DNA from: Diploptera punctata
Taxonomy: Eukaryota; Arthropoda; Insecta; Blattodea; Blaberidae
Reading direction: 5' to 3'
Assembly (NCBI GenBank): GCA_030220185.1
Contig: JASPKZ010010273.1
Location: forward strand, 868,001-932,000
DNA: 64,000 nt
Shown here: one piece after another, positions 10,604 to 21,377 of the stretch
How positions within the stretch are numbered: position 1 is the stretch's first letter
Layout of the letters: every line of letters begins with the position of its first letter
Translations under genes and position numbers: made by a program
Notes under the pieces: model-generated
Told to the model about the DNA's origin: nothing
Seen by the model: only the letters and a program-made list of their open reading frames with translations
Database searches by the model: none

Positions 10604-11063
10604 TGTATAGGGGTTCTTCCTTACATAGTTTCGGCGTAAATAATCACACACGTCGTTTAATATTCCACAATTACTTTATTTACTTCTACAAATTATCAGT
10701 AGTAATTTACATAAAATCTGAAATAAAAATTAATCTTGATCTGTTTCACAAATATTTCACAGTTTCTGATGAGTATACTCGCTACTGTTTGTTTCTTTTA
10801 GACATCTCGCCACCAAAATACAACTGAACCAACCTCTGTCAAAAAAAGACAAGACTTTAGCGGCAGATTATATAGGGAGGGAGATGGAAATTTCTCGATC
10901 TCTAATGGAGACTGTTCTAGTGTGGAAACCTCTATTCATCAATCTTTCCCGAAGGAAGAAGTAGATGTTCGTAGAGCTGGCAACTCGCATATCTATTTTG
11001 ATCAATGCGAGACCACTATTCTCGCCATCGCCCTCGACATTCAAACTTTATTACGACGTGTCA
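10604..11063 (-). repeat. Gypsy-type 3' LTR
   Basis: It starts TGACACGTCG on the minus strand after a purine tract (GGAGGGAGCATTG, 11064-11076) and ends near TATACA at 10604. It contains a TATA-like CCCTATATAATC and a late AATAAAG. The start TGACAC is the same as in the other LTR (50654). Confidence 0.7.
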
Positions 11064-11240
11064 CAATGCTCCCTCCGTAGAGCGGATAGTTCCGATCGAC
11101 TCCCTTGTATGCCGCGAGTCTATCTAGATGCAACACTATAATTTTTCACTTGGGCTGGCGCTGAATTCTATAGACCACATCGTTGATTCTCTTCACTACC
11201 TTGTATGGTCATCTCAGGAACGCTGGAACTTCGGTGATCT
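11041..11240 (-). pseudogene. Gypsy integrase C-terminal fragment
   Basis: The minus strand shows the Ty3/Gypsy integrase C-terminal pattern around VVKRINDVVYRIQRQP, followed by HLDRLAAYKGVDRNYP. It ends just inside the LTR. A stop follows QPK. It is separated from the protease remnant by only about 450 bases of Arg-rich low-information sequence. Confidence 0.75.
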
Positions 11241-11689
11241 TCCCCTTGTTCTGGCTGTTCCGAGGCGGCGCACGATTCTGACGAGGCATGCGACGACGGT
11301 AGGGAGGTCGTGGGGGTCATCCTCCCTGAGATCCCTCTCCTTTGGGCTTGCGGCTTTATCTTTCGTTCACATTCTGCCAATCCCGGCTGCGTGGTCGCCG
11401 GGGAGGACCACGCCCACCTCTGAAGTTACGACACACGAAGCGACGAGGAGGACCTCCAACTCCTCCATTACTGTCTTCAAAATCGCCTTCTTTCAACTCG
11501 CCCCCCTCCTTGACCTGGAGCTCGTTTGATGAGTGGACGGCGGGACCGCGTGTTGTAATCATTTTTGGGCTCAAAGCGACGACGACGTCTGTAGAGACGA
11601 GGCTGGCCTCCATCTCGACCTTTATTACCCTTTCGGTCTTTCCTTTTGCCGCCTTCGCCTTGGAGTAGGACATCACGTCCAAAACGGAG

Positions 11690-12544
11690 TACTCGTTGTG
11701 TGATGTCCACTGTAGCGTCATACATTCTCAGACCGTCCAAGTCTAAGATGACGTCCTGGGCATCTCCGGCGACGAACGCCCCCAGTCCTAGCTTGCATCC
11801 TCCCAGGACCAACTCCAGGAGAACCTCATTCTCCACAGACATGTCGTCCCCCGATGCGATGTAATGCGCAGCTCAAACTTCCGTAGCGGCGTTTTCTCAG
11901 GCAACCTTTCTGCTACTTTGAGTCGCACGATGGTCAGCGACGCTCCCGTATCGAAGATCACTCGGCAGGGCCTTCCGTGGATCCATCCATCGGCAGTAAG
12001 TCCTTCGTCGTCCATGTTGTTCACAGTATTTAGTACGAAGCGAAGGGATGACGATGATGACAACACCGGCGCCGGTAACTCCGTCCTCACACCGGTCCGT
12101 CGTTGGTTTGCGGGCCTGCTTTTGCAATCCCACATCAGATTTCCATTTTTCTCTGCAATTCCAGCAGGTCGGTCTTCCATGCCTGCGACGCATGAATGGT
12201 GCCGAGCGTCGCCCCTCTGCGCCGATTGTAGTCAACCGTCTCACTCGTGACGACGCCTCCAGGTTGAAGTAGCATTCCTCCAGACATAATTCTGCATTCA
12301 GGGCTCCATTGATGGTGTGATGTTCTGTCAGCAGCAGGTATTATTTAATCTCACGGTCCCTTAGACCATAGACAAAAGCAAACGTCGCTGGGAGTCCGAT
12401 GAGGGCCTTGTTGGCTAGCTGTTCTATGGTCATTGCATATTCTCGATGTGACTCTCCGACGCGCTGGACATGGGTTTCAGTTGGACTCTCTAAGCGGCAG
12501 TGAGGTGATGATGACCGTAACGATTGTCTTAGGGTCTGAAGCAT
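11690..12544 (-). pseudogene. Gypsy gag C-terminus and aspartic protease, frameshifted
   Basis: On the minus strand a gag segment (THVQRVGESHREYAMTIEQL) is followed by a degenerate zinc knuckle: CWNC appears in one frame and WDCKSR in the next. The protease domain shows RVIFDTGASLTIVR with the catalytic DTG. After ELRITSHRGTT a frameshift leads into the flap and C-terminal part (LVLGGCKLGLGAFVAGDAQD, LDGLRMYDATVDI). At least three frame changes are needed to read through, so it is dead. Plus-strand open frames here are shadows of this GC-rich coding remnant. Confidence 0.8.
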
Positions 12545-12565
12545 AATCTTTCACTCAGCCTCTCC

Positions 12566-13805
12566 TAAATTGAGACATTAAAATAATTAATTAATCAGGA
12601 CGAGTATTATTATCATACATATTTTAAATCACTATAGGATGAAATAATCATCGGAGATATATGGAATGTATATGCAATCAAATCGCGAGAACACGAGGAA
12701 TTCAATTTTTATATAATTAAGTATAAATAAATTAAATTAAAGAAGTTTATAGAATCCTGAATAAACTATCAGTCTGTTATTACGGAAACCATTTAGCAAG
12801 TACATCTTACTGCTATTGCCAAGTGACAGATGCTTGAAAAGATGACAAAACAGTTAAAATTTGAGGAAATACATTGTACTAGTGGATTACCAGACATTTC
12901 TTTGTAGACCAGCAATCTAAGATCTTAAACTGAGCTTCGCTGACAGGTTAAGAACAAAGAATTGATATAAGGTTTGGAAACTACAGCTTGAAGTAAACAA
13001 CTGCTTATAAGGAACCAGACAAACTGCTAGAACGCCAAGCTAGCAAACAAGCAGGAAAAAAGGCCACTGACCTAAACAAAATTATATAACAAACTTAGAT
13101 CGGAATTCCCCAGAGTACAAACTTACGGTAAAACGGTATGATCCGAAAGGCGTAAACTTGGTGGAGTCATGTCCTATGACAAGATGGTGATCCCTTCCTC
13201 ATGAAATGGTGATTAGCCAATCTAAAAGACTGTATTAAATTAACAAGGTAATGATCTCACGACGTCAAATAGTGGGAGGAACAGAGTTTTCCTTAAAGCA
13301 GGAAAAATAAACCCAAATTAGTTGCGAATCGTTGTTTATTGTTGTTTAGTTGTAGTTGTTCTTTGGGAGCCCGACACCGTTAACAATTCAGCATGGCTCG
13401 CCATCGCTAACAAACTTGTCGACGTGGACTTATACTTGAAATTAGCTGCACAACCACATAATTGAATTTTGGACTTAGACTTATTTATGATATTGCAAAT
13501 TTATGTACTCATGAATATTGATGTGAAAGATAAGATTAAATATAACTTGCGGTCAACAATCAATTACAAATATAATCAGCAACAAGTCTTGAGATCATCG
13601 CCATGAACAGGATTAAATTGTTTGTAGCGTGTATCAAATTTGAATGTATCTGTTTGATAACAAACTCGTTATAAAATAAGTTATTTTTGATTACAAGTGT
13701 AACCAGTGTCAACTCCGATTAATAAATCATATTTCTTAAAATTCATCATAGCAATGGCTCATAGCATTTGGGGAATTAACTATGTAGAAGAGAAAAATAC
13801 GCGTT
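12566..13805. other. Unassigned AT-rich stretch
   Basis: No coding signal, TIR or SINE recognised. If the Gypsy element had a full 5' region it would lie here, but no TGACAC-type LTR start was found. Confidence 0.5.
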
Positions 13806-13930
13806 TAGATTGGAGGCATAGGTAGCTCACTTGGAAGAGCATTGACATAGAGAGTCAAAGGTCCTAGGTTCAAACCCCAGTCTAGGCATATATTTTTCTT
13901 TTCAAAAATATTCAAAAATAATTTGTCCAT
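13806..13930 (+). mobile_element. tRNA-like SINE head (GGTAGCTCA family)
   Basis: GGTAGCTCACTTGGAAGAGC and GGTTCAAACCCCAG form A- and B-box-like blocks, followed by a TATTTTTCTTTTCAA-type body. Related copies are at 19705, 22818, 34640-35450, 38110-38700 and 48295-48670. Confidence 0.65.
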
Positions 13931-14758
13931 CATTAAGATGTTTAAAAACAAATAATAAAGCCGTTGACAAGAAGACTTGTTGGTGGTTATAACCCATTTC
14001 ACAGATTGCACTAGAGCTAAAAGCTCTGCTTGAAAAATCATACGTTTGGAAGCAAGCTTGTATCCTTGGTGAAAGATCTCAACTTCAGCTTAGTTAGAAA
14101 TAAGGTATCCCCTTTTGAGCTGGCATATGGAGTGAAATCATGATGCGACACAATACATTTAAGAATGAAATTCATTCACATTGTGCTTTCAATAATATGA
14201 AAAAGTATGAGTTTTGTGATTAATAAAAAATTAGAACAAAAAAATAATTTGTGTATTTTTAGCCATATTAAAATGCGCATTTACATAAAATATTATAGAA
14301 ATATGTATTTTTATGTGAAATAGAATTTTGTATACAGTTTACAGTGTCCTGGTTTGGAATTTCTATCTTAGTTTCAGTCTTCTATCTATAAGCAAAAAAA
14401 AAAAACAATACATATTTATTTTATTTATTTATTTACATACAAATCTGTTCCCTATAGATCATAAACATAAAATTACATTGAAAACATATCATAATGCCAT
14501 CTTCACAATTTGTCACATAAATCTAGAATATTAATACCAAGTGATCTTGTATCAAACACTTTGTTTTATTAGCTTGACCTGTATCTATGTAACGGAATCT
14601 TTCAACACGATTTTCACCCACTTAAAAACATTTGATCGACTTGAAACTTTGTATACTTGTAAAGGACCAATGACAATATAATAATTTCATAAATAATATA
14701 TATTAGGTTGCGGACTTATCGACTTTTTAGTCCATCGTTGTAAAAAATTAATATTATA

Positions 14759-14850
14759 TCCTCTGGTAGCTCAGTTGTAGAGTGGTGGACTGTAGTGGTA
14801 TATAATTTCAGTAATCCATAGGTCGCTGGTTCAAATCTGGCCCAGAGGAC
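14759..14850 (+). tRNA. tRNA-Tyr(GTA)-like gene with 18-nt intron
   Basis: The acceptor strands TCCTCTG (14759-14765) and CAGAGGA (14843-14849) pair perfectly. The D-arm has TAGCTCAGTTG-TAGAG, one base shorter than usual. The anticodon GTA is at 14792-14794, followed by G37 and an intron at 14796-14813 in the position canonical for eukaryotic tRNA-Tyr. The T-arm GGTTCAAATC sits in a GU-containing stem. A run of T (14852-14859) could terminate Pol III. The short D-loop means a pseudogene or SINE source copy is possible. Confidence 0.6.
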
Positions 14851-15008
14851 TTTTTTTTTAGAAGATATTATAATAATGTTAGATAATAATAATTTAAAAA
14901 ATATATAATTATATTCATGCCTAGACACTAAAAATATCATAAGCAATTAAATTTTCATGGGATTCCGGTTTATGACAATCAATTAAACTAAAAATAAAAA
15001 AAATACAT

Positions 15009-15535
15009 AATAGTTTTAAAAAACTAAAACAACACGCTTTATTAGAAAACCAAACTAAAAAATAAATAATAGTTTAAAAAACTAAAACAACACACTTTAT
15101 TAGAAAACCAAACTAAAAAATGAAAAATAATTTTAATTTCCAACACGCTTGGGATAAAATTAATGTGGTCAACAAAAAAATCATCTCCCAACACATCTAG
15201 AATAAAACTAGAGTTACTAAAAAATAATAATTTACCATCAAAAGCGTGGGGTGCTTTTTATAGTTTTTACATTTTCGTCTTAGAGACTTTACTTTTACCA
15301 ATATCTGTTTATTTTCAAATATATTAATTGATAAAGAGCACCCCATGCTTTTGATGGTAAAATTATTTTTTTTTTAGATAACTCTAGTTTTATTCTAGAT
15401 GTGTAGGAGATGATTTTTTGTTGACCACTTTAATTTTATCCAAGCGTGTTGGAAATTAAAATTATTTTTCATTTTTTAGTTTGCTTTTCTAATAAAGCGT
15501 GTTGTTTTAGTTTTTTTAAACTATTATTTATTTTT
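15009..15535. repeat. Large imperfect palindrome, 230-base arms, unassigned family
   Basis: The left arm (15009-15265) and right arm (15330-15535) are inverse copies around a 65-base loop. The sequence CAACACGCTTTATTAG appears in the left arm and its inverse in the right. The left arm also carries a tandem duplication of its outer 60 bases (15009-15068, 15069-15130). Unlike the Penelope-derived foldbacks it has no AACCTCATAG tail and no hammerhead. Confidence 0.85.
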
Positions 15536-15835
15536 AGTATGATTTTGACCTAAGAGGCCAACAAAAACAAAGTATCATGATCTCCCTTTGCCAGTATGTT
15601 TGAATTTAATATGATGCCTCTGGGTCACACATCTTACCATTTTCAAATGCCTTATTTTGCCATCTATGGACAGAATGTCAATTCACTTTCTTTTCTCATA
15701 TGGAAATTTACTTTTTCAGTTTGTAAATATTTAGTTAGTATGCTCAGTGAATTGAACTATTGTAGGAAATATCACTATGAGTTATAATTTAAAATTCAAA
15801 GTAAATTATTTTCACCTCACCTCATATCCCATCTT

Positions 15836-15884
15836 TTAATTAGACCAGTTTCAAAACTTTGGAGGTTTCATCTTCAATAATTCC
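15836..15884 (-). ncRNA. Hammerhead ribozyme-like fold (minus arm)
   Basis: Stem I GAATTA/TAATTA pairs for at least five bases. The core reads UUGAAGA (15871-15877 inverse). Stem II GAAAC/GTTTT follows, then GAAA (15849-15852 inverse), CTGG and GTC with C at 15843. Only C3 to U departs from the consensus. Confidence 0.6.
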
Positions 15885-16011
15885 ACGGCGATAGTAGATG
15901 TTCTGTAATCCAGGAGAACTGCTTCTTACTCCATCTGTTGATGGAGATTCATTAGCCCACCAACAGATGGAGTAAGAAGCAGTGCTCCTAGACAACAGAA
16001 CATTGGTTGTG

Positions 16012-16058
16012 GAATTACTGAAGATGAAACTGCCAAGGTTTTGAAACCAGTCAGGATA
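16012..16058 (+). ncRNA. Hammerhead ribozyme-like fold (plus arm)
   Basis: CUGAAGA (16018-16024) is canonical, stem II GAAAC/GTTTT pairs, and GAAA is at 16043-16046. CCAGTC follows with C17 at 16052. Stem III is shortened and stem I is lost, so the copy is probably inactive. Confidence 0.5.
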
Positions 16059-16328
16059 CGAGATGAGGTTAAAATAATTTATTTTAAAGTATATGCTTAA
16101 TGAAGCTTATTTGTGGCATATTTTTAATTCAAAGATGTGTGAGGTACCAAAATAAAAAATCTTGCAATCTGCACTATTTATTAAGTAAATCTATTGAGAG
16201 ATCTTGTTATGTTGACCTCTTTGTACTGCAAAATTTAACAGCTTTGATAGAAAATCAATGTTTTATTTTTCAAGGCATAATGAGATGCACTGTCTTAAAA
16301 TTGAACTGTTAATATTATTTTATTGCAG

Positions 16329-16444
16329 ATGGACAGCTGAGGAAAATTGATCAACAATCTGGTCAAGTTGGAACACAGCCATTTGAATTTAATGTTAGTG
16401 ATGATAAGAACTATAATCAGAAAAGATATGAAGCATTGGGTGAA
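16329..16444 (+). CDS. FAM172A: FAM172A exon (residues 22-60)
   Basis: Acceptor TATTGCAG, donor GTAAGT. It encodes DGQLRKIDQQSGQVGTQPF and ends NQKRYEALGE. The block QKRYEALGE is one of the most conserved of the family. Enters in phase 1 and leaves in phase 0. Confidence 0.95.
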
Positions 16445-16734
16445 GTAAGTGTTACTCTGGATCAACTATGAAATTCTAGTGTATTATGCAGATACAGCAA
16501 ACTCAATCTCATCTTAAAGGCAAGAGTTACCTCATCAACATTGCCTACACTTCTTCTTTTAGTAGGCAACTATAACTTCAGTGAAGTTTTGGCCTTCTCA
16601 ACTATTTTTCTCCATTGAGATCTATTCTGGATACAGAATGGCCAATTTTTATTCTGTTGTCTTTGCTTAGATCTATGTCCATTAATTTGTCTGGTTACAT
16701 ATTGTTGAGAATTTTTAGCCAGTGATTTTTTTAC

Positions 16735-17062
16735 GGAGTTGGGGAGCTGGTCTAATGTCCAACCCCCAACCTGGAGGGCTGGGTCATTTGAATTTGAGGT
16801 TCCCGTCCCCTAGATCAGTTGCTTTCACCACAGCTTTTGAGTCTGATCTATCCATGAGGAACTTCTTCCACTAGCTGTGCCATTTTGAAGAACTTCTTAT
16901 CCAAAGTTGTCATTGAGCTCCTCTTCTGGAGTACTTCTTTGTCAGATCCCTCACCTTTGACCTGTCCGACAAAGGAGACCCTACCAGTAGCCATGCTACC
17001 ATTGGCACAGCTCTCAGGGTCATTGGGACTCACCAGCTTCAAGATCCTGTACTCCCTACACT
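16735..17062 (-). mobile_element. LINE 5' region fragment (RTE-like)
   Basis: Read on the minus strand, it resembles the 5' leader of the LINE at 54668 (block AATGACCCTGAGAGCTGTGC against AATGATCCCGAGAGCTATGC, then GGTAGCATGGCTACTGGTAG). A short open frame MKLVSPNDPESCANGSMATG is leader sequence without known function. Confidence 0.6.
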
Positions 17063-17225
17063 AGTGATAGGAAATAAACATTTCTTCAAGTCATTATGGC
17101 TTGTATTATTATTAATAAATATAAGCATTTATAGAAATACTTCTAACTCAAATTGTTATGTAACAATTTTTGTTACAAGTTTCATCACTGTGCTTAAAAT
17201 GATGACATTAATATTAGAATTTATT

Positions 17226-17534
17226 AAGATTAAATTAAAATGCTTCATACCTAACCTCATATCCACTCTTCTAAGTAGACTGCGGTTTCAAAGCCTTGGT
17301 GGCTTCTGATTGACATAAAATCAGTCAACATGATAGTATTGAAGATGAGCCTCAGAGGAAGCAGTTCTTCTGATCGACATAACATCAGTCAACAAGAAAG
17401 TATTGAAGATGAAGCCATCAAGGCTTTGAAACCATGGTCTACTTAGAAGACTGGATATGAGGTGAGGTATGAAGCATTTTAATTTAATCTTAAATTAAAC
17501 CTCATAGTGATTTTTTCCTATAAAAGTTCATTAT
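17226..17534. mobile_element. Penelope-derived foldback, TSD AATTTATT
   Basis: Arms 17226-17335 and 17395-17495 are inverse copies. Tail AACCTCATAGTGATTTTTTCC is at about 17506-17526. The 8-bp AATTTATT is at 17218-17225 and 17535-17542. No coding remnant. Confidence 0.8.
17398..17444 (+). ncRNA. Hammerhead ribozyme-like fold with perfect stems
   Basis: Stem I AAGTA/TACTT pairs over five bases and stem II AAGCC/GGCTT over five. GAAA is at 17428-17431, stem III is the palindrome CCATGG, and the site is GUC with C at 17439. The core is UUGAAGA, so C3 is U. Structure is intact but this core change should lower or abolish activity. Confidence 0.65.
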
Positions 17535-17589
17535 AATTTATTTCTAATAATATAACATTGAGAAAGAATTTTGTGGTCTATGTTATGAG

Positions 17590-18615
17590 TAGGGCAAGGC
17601 ATTTAATGATTTTGCATCATTTTCTTATTATTTCATTGCTTGCAGATATGAAAATGTATGACATTAAAAAACAGATTAAATAAAAGCAATTTGTTAGGGC
17701 ATTTTTTTGCATTTTCTTAACTGTTTTAGGGATAGGTCATTTTTTGACAATTTTTAGGTCATTTTGAGCATTTTTTACACTTTTCCGGAAGGTTGTGACA
17801 TTATTTGTATTTGATTTGAGATTTTTATTATAATTCAGTATTTTTCCCTGTCAATACAATTTCTTGGAATAAATAGATGTTTTGCTAACTACTATCCCTA
17901 TTTTTTAAGGTATGTGCATAATGAACTTGCCCACTTCTAGGAATTTTATTCAATTACTTGGAGCTTATGCTAGCTTCTACCCCTATTTTTCAAGGGATGT
18001 GCTTAATGGGCTTGCCCACACTCCCATTGTTATGCTGTTAAGTGAGGTGGTTTGTTGTTTCTAGCCATCTGTATGAACAGGTTAAGAGCAAAGTAAAGGA
18101 AAGTGATAGTGTTAAATTAAAGGCATTTGTTTCAAAAAATGGAGAAAATATTTTTTCAACGGCTGGTCGTTTTTTATTCTGCAAGATTTGCGATGTGAGA
18201 GTGACTGCTGAAAAAAGTAGAGAGGAGCTTTTCCATTTATAAGTCAGTACTAGCAGACAATGGACAATCATTTGTGTTTGAAAATCACTGCCAAGTTTTG
18301 ATTGTTAACTGCAATTCAAAATTGTTGTAAAAGTGCACTGTGTAATTGAAATGGATTTTCTGCAATAAAAGGTACTGTAATATGTATTTTTTAAATACTT
18401 TTCTTTTAATATTTTGATGTCAAGTTAAATTTTATATAATTCAGTAATCAAATGAGTAAAATCTAATAAATAGTATTTTTATTGGTAATTCTTAACTTTT
18501 TATTGGTAATTTTTTTAATTTTATTGGTAATTTTTTTTGTATTTTTTAGGTCATAAATGCATTTTTTATTTTGCATTTTTTTACCAATTTATAGGTCATT
18601 AAATGCCTTGACCTA
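17590..18615 (+). mobile_element. hAT-type element with BED-finger ORF
   Basis: Termini TAGGGCAAGGCATTTAATGA (17590) and its inverse TCATTAAATGCCTTGACCTA (ending 18615) differ at one position. Flanks GTTATGAG (17582-17589) and GTTATTAG (18616-18623) match 7 of 8, the duplication size of hAT. Subterminal T-rich repeats (TAGGTCATTTTTT type) occur at both ends. Only a short N-terminal ORF remains. Confidence 0.82.
18042..18242 (+). pseudogene. hAT-type N-terminal BED zinc-finger fragment
   Basis: A 66-codon frame ends in GRFLFCKICDVRVTAEKS. CKIC supplies the two cysteines of a BED finger. The expected histidine part is in the next frame after about 18215 (a HI...LHK pattern), indicating a frameshift. 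The similarity is to hAT transposase or CGGBP1-like N-termini. The hATC dimerisation domain is absent. Confidence 0.6.
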
Positions 18616-18964
18616 GTTATTAGGTTTTAAGTTATCAATAAGACCTCTCGATTACAGCCCATAAGCCTGTAAGACTTTCTCAACTCTGTCTCCTGCCATG
18701 AAATCTTGCATAATTGCATTAGTAATTTACTTAAAAAGTAAATCACTTTATAATATATGTTTTTGTATCATTGAATAAAACATCAATCAAAAAAACTTGT
18801 TCACTTTTTTTAATGATTTGTCTATGTATAAAGCATTATATTTTATTGAACTTCCTCCATTCCACTAATTTGTATCACAAAATTTAAAAAATCTAATTTA
18901 ATACTGTATCTATATTGTAGAAATAAAAAAATACTAGTAATACCTTGTTAACAATTTCTTGCAG

Positions 18965-19155
18965 GTAGTAACAACTCATGTTTACAGCCTCCTAGAGAAT
19001 GAAGTAGGCCTACAAAAGTTGATGGTACCAGTAAATGGAAATCCATCAGAAAGTACATTTGTGTATGCAACATCAGATATTTACACAAATACTGAACGCC
19101 TTCTCATTTTGATACAAGGAAATGGTGTTGTAAGAGCTGGGCAATGGGCAAGAAG
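18965..19155 (+). CDS. FAM172A: FAM172A exon (residues 61-124)
   Basis: Acceptor TTCTTGCAG, donor GTATGT. It starts VVTTHVYSLLENEVGLQKL and ends in LILIQGNGVVRAGQWAR. GNGVVRAGQWARR is a family signature. Leaves in phase 2. Confidence 0.96.
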
Positions 19156-19704
19156 GTATGTTTGTAACAAACATTACAATTTTTTCATTAATATATTATA
19201 AATATTTTGCCAGATGTAAAAAATATATTTTTTTTAAAAAGGTGAAATAGAAAAAATGAAAGTATAAAAATAAATGTTAATAACATAGATAACTTTTTGG
19301 AAGAAAGAATTTCCAGAAAGTATGTGATTGTGAAAGAATTGGTTTAATCAGAAATGGACATTGTATGTTATATAAAAATAGTAAAAAAATTAACTATTTT
19401 AAGTTGAAATTATATTAATGATTATATAATGCTTGAATATCAATTAGTCTGAAAGTATCCTGTGTTTGAAAGAATATAATTTTCAATCTTACAAAATTTA
19501 ATAAATCTGTAGGAATGATACGTAATGTAATGAAGATGTAATATTTTAATTTTAATTCTTTCCACTGCTTAAAAAGGTAGTGTAAGATTCTCATTAAAGT
19601 ACTTCCTTAATAGAAGCTGGCCATAGCAATTGGTGGTACTGTCTATCTCCTTTGGACGATTTTGGAATTGTATATGAGGAAAGAAATGTTAATATTTGTA
19701 TTGT
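19156..19704. other. Intron sequence without recognised element
   Basis: AT-rich, no repeat or coding signal seen. Confidence 0.5.
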
Positions 19705-19810
19705 AGCTTAAATGGTGCAATGGATTGCATATTGGTGCATAGAACCACAGGTCCAGGGTTCAAATCCTGGTTCAGGCATTAATTTTTCTTTTGAAAATAT
19801 AATGAAGCCT
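19705..19810 (+). mobile_element. tRNA-like SINE head
   Basis: TAGCTTAAATGGTGCAATGG and GGGTTCAAATCCTGG are A- and B-box-like, followed by TTTTCTTTTGAAAATATAAT, the same body start as the copies at 35160 and 38305. Confidence 0.6.
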
Positions 19811-20233
19811 ACTTTGGTCCACAAACATACTTATTATTGGAAAAACCAGTTCTCTGCAATGGGATCAAGGGAAGCACCCTGCAAAAAAGTATAATGAAGA
19901 TATAATTATACTTAGTGAGATGAGGTTCAGAGGGTGAACAGCAGGCTGTACCAGGTGGGTTCACAGAAGAAATGATGGCATCCATGAGGAATTGAATATG
20001 GTGCCCCCAATTGGTTGCATCCATAAATCTCACCAGAACTCACCAACATGTAGGGTCGTATGTTAGAACATTACTCTCTACTCAAATTACTTCCAATCAC
20101 TAGTGAGCTGATTCACCGTGAGCAATTGCTGAGAACGAATTAACGGCCGACATATCGGTCACGCACAAGAGTCGACGTTTTCGTAATATTGGCAACGAAT
20201 TACCCAGAATTCTCAGCGATAAAACCACTTCCG

Positions 20234-20425
20234 TTATTTTCGTCTGCTATAGAGGAATGCATTTATGCTTGCATCCCGCAAATAATACCGTATACAAACA
20301 CGTCTGCGACACGCAATATTACGCCAATTCTCCTGTTCTTCCAGTTGAATTCTTTGGTAGACTCTATCAAATTCCTCTTCTCCGTGTATACCGAAAACAT
20401 GATCGAAGTCTTCAAGGTCCGACAT
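20234..20425 (-). CDS. Unrecognised 63-codon ORF
   Basis: From the ATG at 20425 it reads MSDLEDFDHVFGIHGEEEFD and is acidic at first, then basic with a CRRRVCIRYYLRD stretch. Local GC is higher than in the surrounding intron and amino-acid use is protein-like. It lies on the opposite strand to FAM172A. It could be the N-terminus of a transposon protein (Harbinger-type accessory or nuclease) or a gene fragment, and I cannot decide. No splice or TIR context was found. Confidence 0.3.
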   Translation of the reverse strand: MSDLEDFDHVFGIHGEEEFDRVYQRIQLEEQENWRNIACRRRVCIRYYLRDASINAFLYSRRK

Positions 20426-20960
20426 CTTGGATAAATGTTGGATAAAGCAGCAAAGTACATCGATTACCATCGGTTCCCGTTTGGTTCCCTTCGGGATTTT
20501 AATTTGAATTGCTCATGTAAGGTACCTCCGCAGGTAGCTTACAAATTTAACCAATTATTATCGCATGAACAGATTTCTGAGTAAGCAAAATCGTATTAGC
20601 ATACAACTTGCTCAGCAGAGAAGGCATTTTACTGTCTAATGCGTCCAAACATGCGACCCGTAGACCATGTGTCCAGACCTAGGATTCCTAAGGCAATTTT
20701 AAAGTACTAATCAAATAGAAAAGATCGTTCAGATGGCCAAGGGAAATTTTTTTTGTCGACACTAACAGTCCTTTCAGGGTTACAATTTGAAAGGAACTTG
20801 ATGATGAACATTTTTAATCTTTAATAACTAGATTTCCGTAAGTCCTTGAAGGGTTGCCCCATGTCTGATTTTAAAAGGAATTTAATATCATTTAGTCATA
20901 TTTGACTGAAATGTTTTTTTTAGCTCAAAATTTTTACTATGTTATTATAACATTAGATTT

Positions 20961-21377
20961 AATTAAGATATTTGGTCTGTGTATTCTTATCTCTTATTGT
21001 TGTTTTTGTTGAACATATATTTCAAGGCTAGTTAGCCCCATCTTGAGCTATTATAGACTGATTTTTCTCAAGTTGTCAGCCCTGATTCTTGACTCCTGCT
21101 CCCTCTTCCTGTGGTCCAATGAACTTGCGTATAAGGTTCTTTTCTCCGGGAATTTCACCCTTATTAGCCAGTTCATTGGATCACAGGAAGAGGGAGCAGG
21201 AGTAAAAAATCAGGGCCAACAACTTGAGGAAAGTCAGTTTGTAATAGCTGAAGATGGGGCTAACTAACTTTGAAATATATGTTCAACAAGAACAATCATA
21301 AGAGGTAAGAATACATAGACCAAATATCTTAATTATTAAGAAAACCTCACAATGTTACTTCCTATTGTATTAAAAAA
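20961..21377. mobile_element. Penelope-derived foldback, 12-bp TSD
   Basis: Arms 20965-21110 and about 21184-21345 are inverse copies. The inner part CCTGCTCCCTCTTCCTGTGG is mirrored. Tail AACCTCACAATGTTACTTCC is at 21343-21362. The 12-bp AACATTAGATTT is at 20949-20960 and 21378-21389. Confidence 0.82.
21243..21288 (+). ncRNA. Possible hammerhead fold, weak
   Basis: CUGAAGA (21248-21254) and GAAA (21272-21275) are present with a partly paired stem II. In the left arm the same stem II is perfect (GGCTA/TAGCC). The cleavage side TATATGTT and stem I are unconvincing. Confidence 0.35.

Larger units (their letters stand above)
10604..12565 (-). mobile_element. Gypsy-type LTR retrotransposon, 3' LTR and internally deleted body
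   Basis: On the minus strand the order is gag C-terminus (12544-12200), zinc knuckle and protease (about 12200-11690), an Arg-rich stretch, integrase C-terminus (11240-11041) and the 3' LTR (11063-10604). Reverse transcriptase, RNase H and most of integrase are missing. The upstream end breaks off at about 12565 without a 5' LTR. GC content is clearly above that of the surroundings. Confidence 0.8.
15802..16125. mobile_element. Penelope-derived foldback, TSD AATTCAAAG
   Basis: Arms 15811-15944 and 15950-16073 are inverse copies, with CTCACCTCATATCCC outside on the left. The 9-bp AATTCAAAG is at 15793-15801 and 16126-16134. The 3' tail seen in other copies is not clear here. Both arms hold a hammerhead fold. 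Confidence 0.7.

Noticed and set aside
10466..10827. Long open frames on both strands (alternating Met-Tyr-Val-Cys or Ile-His-Thr-Tyr)
   Set aside because: They are translations of the GTAT microsatellite, not proteins.
11128..12272. Plus-strand open frames of 70-130 codons
   Set aside because: Shadows of the GC-rich minus-strand Gypsy gag and protease remnant; composition is biased and no motif is present.
15009..15535. Membership in the Penelope foldback family
   Set aside because: It lacks the GAGGTGAG terminus, the shared tail and any CUGANGA...GAAA pair.
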